Assembly: GCA_902631125.1 (NCBI GenBank)
Contig: CACOXF010000002.1
Coordinates: forward strand, 1-64,000
DNA: 64,000 nucleotides
Source: an uncultured Bacteroidota bacterium
Lineage (GTDB): Bacteria > Bacteroidota > Bacteroidia > Flavobacteriales > Flavobacteriaceae
Direction of reading: 5' to 3'
Position 1 is the stretch's first letter, and each line of letters begins with the position of its first letter. The position numbers and the translations under genes are program-made. Below are positions 60,773 to 64,000 of this stretch, one piece after another. The notes beneath the pieces were generated by a model. The model was not told the DNA's origin. It saw only the letters and a program-made list of their open reading frames with translations, and ran no database searches.

Positions 60773-62059
60773 ATGAAGCAATTAATTATTTTCTCAATTT
60801 CAATCTGTTGTTTTTGTTTAAGTTGTAATAAAAATGTGGGGGGAATCTCAACACAAAACATACTTCACAACAACTTAGACGGGTACTATGATGGTAAAAA
60901 ACTAAGTGCGTCGATGGAACGATATTTAGAACGATGGGGACAAACAGAACCATCCCAAAATGAGTTCTATACAAGCTTTAGCTATTATCCCTTGAAAGGA
61001 TTGGAATACGAGGAGGGTGTTTCTAGAAGAGATCCGAGTACTATAATTAAGATAAAGGATACTTACTATGTATATTATACTAGGAGTTCAAAAACAGTTG
61101 CTCCAGTAGGCTATAAAAAAGCAACGAAAACAGTACCAGCAAATACTTGGGACCTTTGTGATATCTATTACGCAACCTCTAAAGATGGCATCAACTGGGA
61201 GGAACAAGGTGTATCTGTTTCTAGAGGTCCTGAAGGTTCGTTTGATGACAGAAGTGTTTTTACCCCAGATATATTGCAATATGAAGGCAAATACTACCTG
61301 TATTATCAGGCAATTTCATATCCCTATACAGAACGTTCCAAAAACGTAATAGGGATGAGTTGGTCTGAAAGTCCAGACGGCCCTTGGCATCGATTTGATA
61401 CTCCTGTATTAAAACCTGGAAAACCAGGTAAGTTTGTTGAAAGTTCTACTAAAAGAGCTCATATTGAGTCTTATGGAGATTTTGATAGTCATAAAGTTCA
61501 CGATCCAAATCTAATTGTTAGAAATAGTGAAATTTGGATGTATTATAAAGCACATCCTATGGGGGTTGGAAGTGAACATCCAATGCCAAAAGGGGTTAGT
61601 TTAAAAAAACCGTATCCTAATTTTTCAATGGGACTTGCTATTGCTAAGAATCCAAAAGGACCTTTTATCAAGCATCCTATAAACCCTGTTTCTGCAAGCG
61701 GTCACGAAGCCTTAGTGTGGCCTTATAAAGATGGAGTTGCTACTATGATTACTGCTAACGGCCCTGAGAAAAATACCATTCAATGGGCGGAGGATGGAAT
61801 CAATTTTGAAGTTAAATCTCATATTATTCTTCCTCCTGATGCTGCAGGTTTATTTTGTGAAGACAAATACACAAATACGTCAAACGGACAAGGATTTACT
61901 TGGGGAATTTCACACATTACACAATCTAAATCAAAACCTTGGGCGTATATGATTCGCTTTCAATGCGACTTAAGTCAAAAAATTGACGACTTAAAACATA
62001 AACGAGAAAACATTCGTTTTGATGAACACAGTAGATTAAATTCAACTAGAAGAAGGTAA
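60773..62059 (+). CDS. GH117-family glycosidase (five-bladed propeller), putative lipoprotein
   Basis: 'EEGVSRRDPSTIIKIKDTYYVYYTRSS', 'SFDDRSVFTPDILQYEGKYYLYYQ', 'SYGDFDSHKVHDPNLIV', 'GHEALVWPYKDGVATMITANGPEKNTIQWAEDGINFE'; lipobox-like CFCLSC. Confidence 0.85.
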   Translation: MKQLIIFSISICCFCLSCNKNVGGISTQNILHNNLDGYYDGKKLSASMERYLERWGQTEPSQNEFYTSFSYYPLKGLEYEEGVSRRDPSTIIKIKDTYYVYYTRSSKTVAPVGYKKATKTVPANTWDLCDIYYATSKDGINWEEQGVSVSRGPEGSFDDRSVFTPDILQYEGKYYLYYQAISYPYTERSKNVIGMSWSESPDGPWHRFDTPVLKPGKPGKFVESSTKRAHIESYGDFDSHKVHDPNLIVRNSEIWMYYKAHPMGVGSEHPMPKGVSLKKPYPNFSMGLAIAKNPKGPFIKHPINPVSASGHEALVWPYKDGVATMITANGPEKNTIQWAEDGINFEVKSHIILPPDAAGLFCEDKYTNTSNGQGFTWGISHITQSKSKPWAYMIRFQCDLSQKIDDLKHKRENIRFDEHSRLNSTRRR

Positions 62060-62066
62060 CCAAAAC

Positions 62067-63596
62067 TTACTTCTTTCTAGTTTTCATCAGGTGCTTTTTA
62101 TCTTTCCAAGGAATATGCCTATTAAACAATACAGCGTATTTAGGATAGCCGTTGTACGGTACCGCCTCATCTTTCCATGTTGCTACAAAATCATCATACA
62201 ATTGACGCATATAATCTAATTTTTTTTGCGATGTAGGCTTTGAAACCAAGTTCTGTAGTTCAAAAGCATCTTTAGACAAGTGGTAGAGCTCCTCTTTTGG
62301 CTCCATACCCTCGCCATAAAACCAGTACAAGTATTTGTAATTGTCAGAAACAATAGACAAAGAATGGGTTTGATTTTCTCCCCAGGTCTGAATAATTGCT
62401 TGATGGTCTTTGACAATTACATTTTTCTTATTCATTATTTTTAAAAGACTCTTTCCATCCATATGCTTTGGAATTTTCAAACCAGCAGCATCTAAAATTG
62501 TTGGGGCCATATCAATATTCCCAACCAATGCTTTACTTCTCCATTTTTTTCCCTCTGATTTGGTTCCTGGAGCATAAATTAACAAAGGACCTCTTGAAGC
62601 TTCTTCATAGGGTAAGACTTTACCACCAAATCCATGAGCACCTGTACTGTATCCGTTATCTGTTGTATAAATGACAATGGTATTGTCTGCAATCTCTTGT
62701 TTTTCCAATTCGTCTAAAATCATCCCAACTGCAATATCTATTCCATAAATAAGCTGATAATACTTTGCCATAGAAGCATCAAACTTATCCTCTTTCCAAT
62801 GATTGCTTAATTTGTTATACTGTCGCCCTGATTTTGATTGAACTGGTAAATGTTCAGCATTTTGTTTTCCAAAATTAGCAGGACGCGTAAATGATATACC
62901 TTTATAAACATCGTTATAATTCGGGTCTGGATGCACAGGATTATGTGGTGCTTTAAAACTTATCGATAAGCAAAAGGGCTTATCATCATTTGCGTATTCT
63001 TTTATAAAATCTACAGAAGCTGCACCTAAGGCTTTTGAAACATGAGGGAATTCGTTAGCATATTCCACAAAATACTTGTTCTTTTCAGTCTCATAATAGC
63101 CCTGACCATTCCAACCTTTCCACCAATCAAACTGATCTATTGGCATCACATCATCTGTATGGTAACCCGCTTTATCAGTAGCGTTGGGCGTTACTGCAAA
63201 ACCAAACTTACCTGCAAAACCTGTTGTGTAACCTGATTTTCTAAGAAGCATGGGGTAAGACTCTTCAAACTTTTCTTGTGACAAAGGACCATGTGTAAAA
63301 TTACATCCCGTTTTATACTCATACATCCCTGTCATAATCTGAGCACGACTTGCCATACAAATTGCAGTTGTTGTATAGTAATTATCAAAAATTACCCCTT
63401 TATCTGCCAAACGATCTATGTTTGGCGTATGAATTTCTGTATTTCCCATGCAACCTAAAGCATCGTAGCGTTGGTCATCTGTGAGTAAAAAAATAATGTT
63501 AGGGCGCTTGTCCTGATTTAATTTCTGAGCATTTATTAGTATTCCGCAAAACAGACTTAGAATAATTATAGTGTACTTTTTAAATGGAGATTTCAT
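62067..63596 (-). CDS. Type I (S1 family) sulfatase
   Basis: Signal peptide; 'RPNIIFLLTDDQRYDALGCMG'; 'TTAICMASRAQIMTG' C-x-A-x-R formylglycine signature. Confidence 0.94.
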   Translation of the reverse strand: MKSPFKKYTIIILSLFCGILINAQKLNQDKRPNIIFLLTDDQRYDALGCMGNTEIHTPNIDRLADKGVIFDNYYTTTAICMASRAQIMTGMYEYKTGCNFTHGPLSQEKFEESYPMLLRKSGYTTGFAGKFGFAVTPNATDKAGYHTDDVMPIDQFDWWKGWNGQGYYETEKNKYFVEYANEFPHVSKALGAASVDFIKEYANDDKPFCLSISFKAPHNPVHPDPNYNDVYKGISFTRPANFGKQNAEHLPVQSKSGRQYNKLSNHWKEDKFDASMAKYYQLIYGIDIAVGMILDELEKQEIADNTIVIYTTDNGYSTGAHGFGGKVLPYEEASRGPLLIYAPGTKSEGKKWRSKALVGNIDMAPTILDAAGLKIPKHMDGKSLLKIMNKKNVIVKDHQAIIQTWGENQTHSLSIVSDNYKYLYWFYGEGMEPKEELYHLSKDAFELQNLVSKPTSQKKLDYMRQLYDDFVATWKDEAVPYNGYPKYAVLFNRHIPWKDKKHLMKTRKK

Positions 63597-64000
63597 GTGT
63601 TGTTGATTCCATTTATTAATTCAACTTCTAAAAAATAAGAAGGAATAATAATTCCTTCTTTAGAAAAAATCCATGTTTCTATATCTGCTGCACCTTTTTC
63701 AATTTCCAACTCAAAAAAAACATTTGTATCTGTCGCTCCAACAAAAGCTTCATATTCTTTATTGTTAATGGATATTTTAGCATGTGTTGGTGTAAACGAT
63801 TTGCTTCTTTTGCCATTCACTTTTTCGTTAAATGGCAAATTCGTGTACAAAGGAAAACGTGATAAAGTAAATTTATATGTTCCGGTTTGTACAAAATCTA
63901 CTTTCCATGAACCAGATCCATTCGATAATTTTTTTACGTGTGATTGGTTAAAAGCCGACTTTACCCATAGGTCTTGTGTAGTTAATGTGATAGACTTTTT
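63593..64000 (-). CDS. C-terminal part of probable second sulfatase (runs off right edge)
   Basis: Frame is open from 63593 to the edge (KKSITLTTQDLWVKSAFNQSHVKKLSNGSGSWKVDFVQTGTYKFTLSRFPLYTNLPFN...SYFLEVELI); resembles sulfatase C-terminal extension; the ORF-track Met at 63850 is internal; 4-bp overlap with downstream sulfatase. Confidence 0.65.
   Translation of the reverse strand, partial: KKSITLTTQDLWVKSAFNQSHVKKLSNGSGSWKVDFVQTGTYKFTLSRFPLYTNLPFNEKVNGKRSKSFTPTHAKISINNKEYEAFVGATDTNVFFELEIEKGAADIETWIFSKEGIIIPSYFLEVELINGINNT

Noticed and set aside
63593-63850. 85-aa ORF as a stand-alone small protein
   Set aside because: The frame stays open upstream to the window edge with sulfatase-like C-terminal sequence; the Met is internal.

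Overview
The window is a Bacteroidota (Flavobacteriia-like) chromosome segment with two parts. Positions ~1-38.2 kb are mostly conserved backbone: a YfhO-like N-terminus at the left edge, mnmE, a TonB receptor with an HMA protein, a DUF1800/DUF1501 pair, a lysine-catabolism pair (saccharopine DH + DUF1338), bshA, a GH3/beta-lactamase fusion, Fe-S proteins, mlaD, an amidase, lptD, ridA, gap, pfkA, tamB, tsaD, rsmE, then tRNA-Ser(GCT) and tRNA-Arg(TCT). Positions ~38.2-64 kb are an accessory polysaccharide/deoxysugar locus. It holds a 13-gene minus-strand run (formylglycine-generating enzyme, second DUF1501/DUF1800 pair, beta-helix protein, mutarotase, FucP, L-fucose DH-like SDR, lactonase, UxaB, UxaA, a chimeric remnant, LgoD-like dehydrogenase, GH29). 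A divergent plus-strand run follows (GH29, frameshifted GH141-like beta-helix, GH29, GH117), and then two sulfatases. The most notable observations are: (1) a 67-aa ORF that looks like an in-frame deletion scar joining the 5' end of a KDG kinase to the 3' end of a probable KDPG aldolase, inside a pathway that would need both enzymes; (2) a one-base G-tract frameshift splitting a GH141-like beta-helix enzyme; (3) an apparent L-galactonate/L-fuconate route combining fucose-type and hexuronate-type enzymes; (4) a lipoprotein-type FGE with the catalytic Cys pair, in one cassette with DUF1501/DUF1800/beta-helix; (5) two DUF1800-DUF1501 pairs whose DUF1501 members carry both Tat-like N-termini and T9SS C-termini. 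No CRISPR, transposase or prophage was seen. All family calls come from reading the translations, without database searches.
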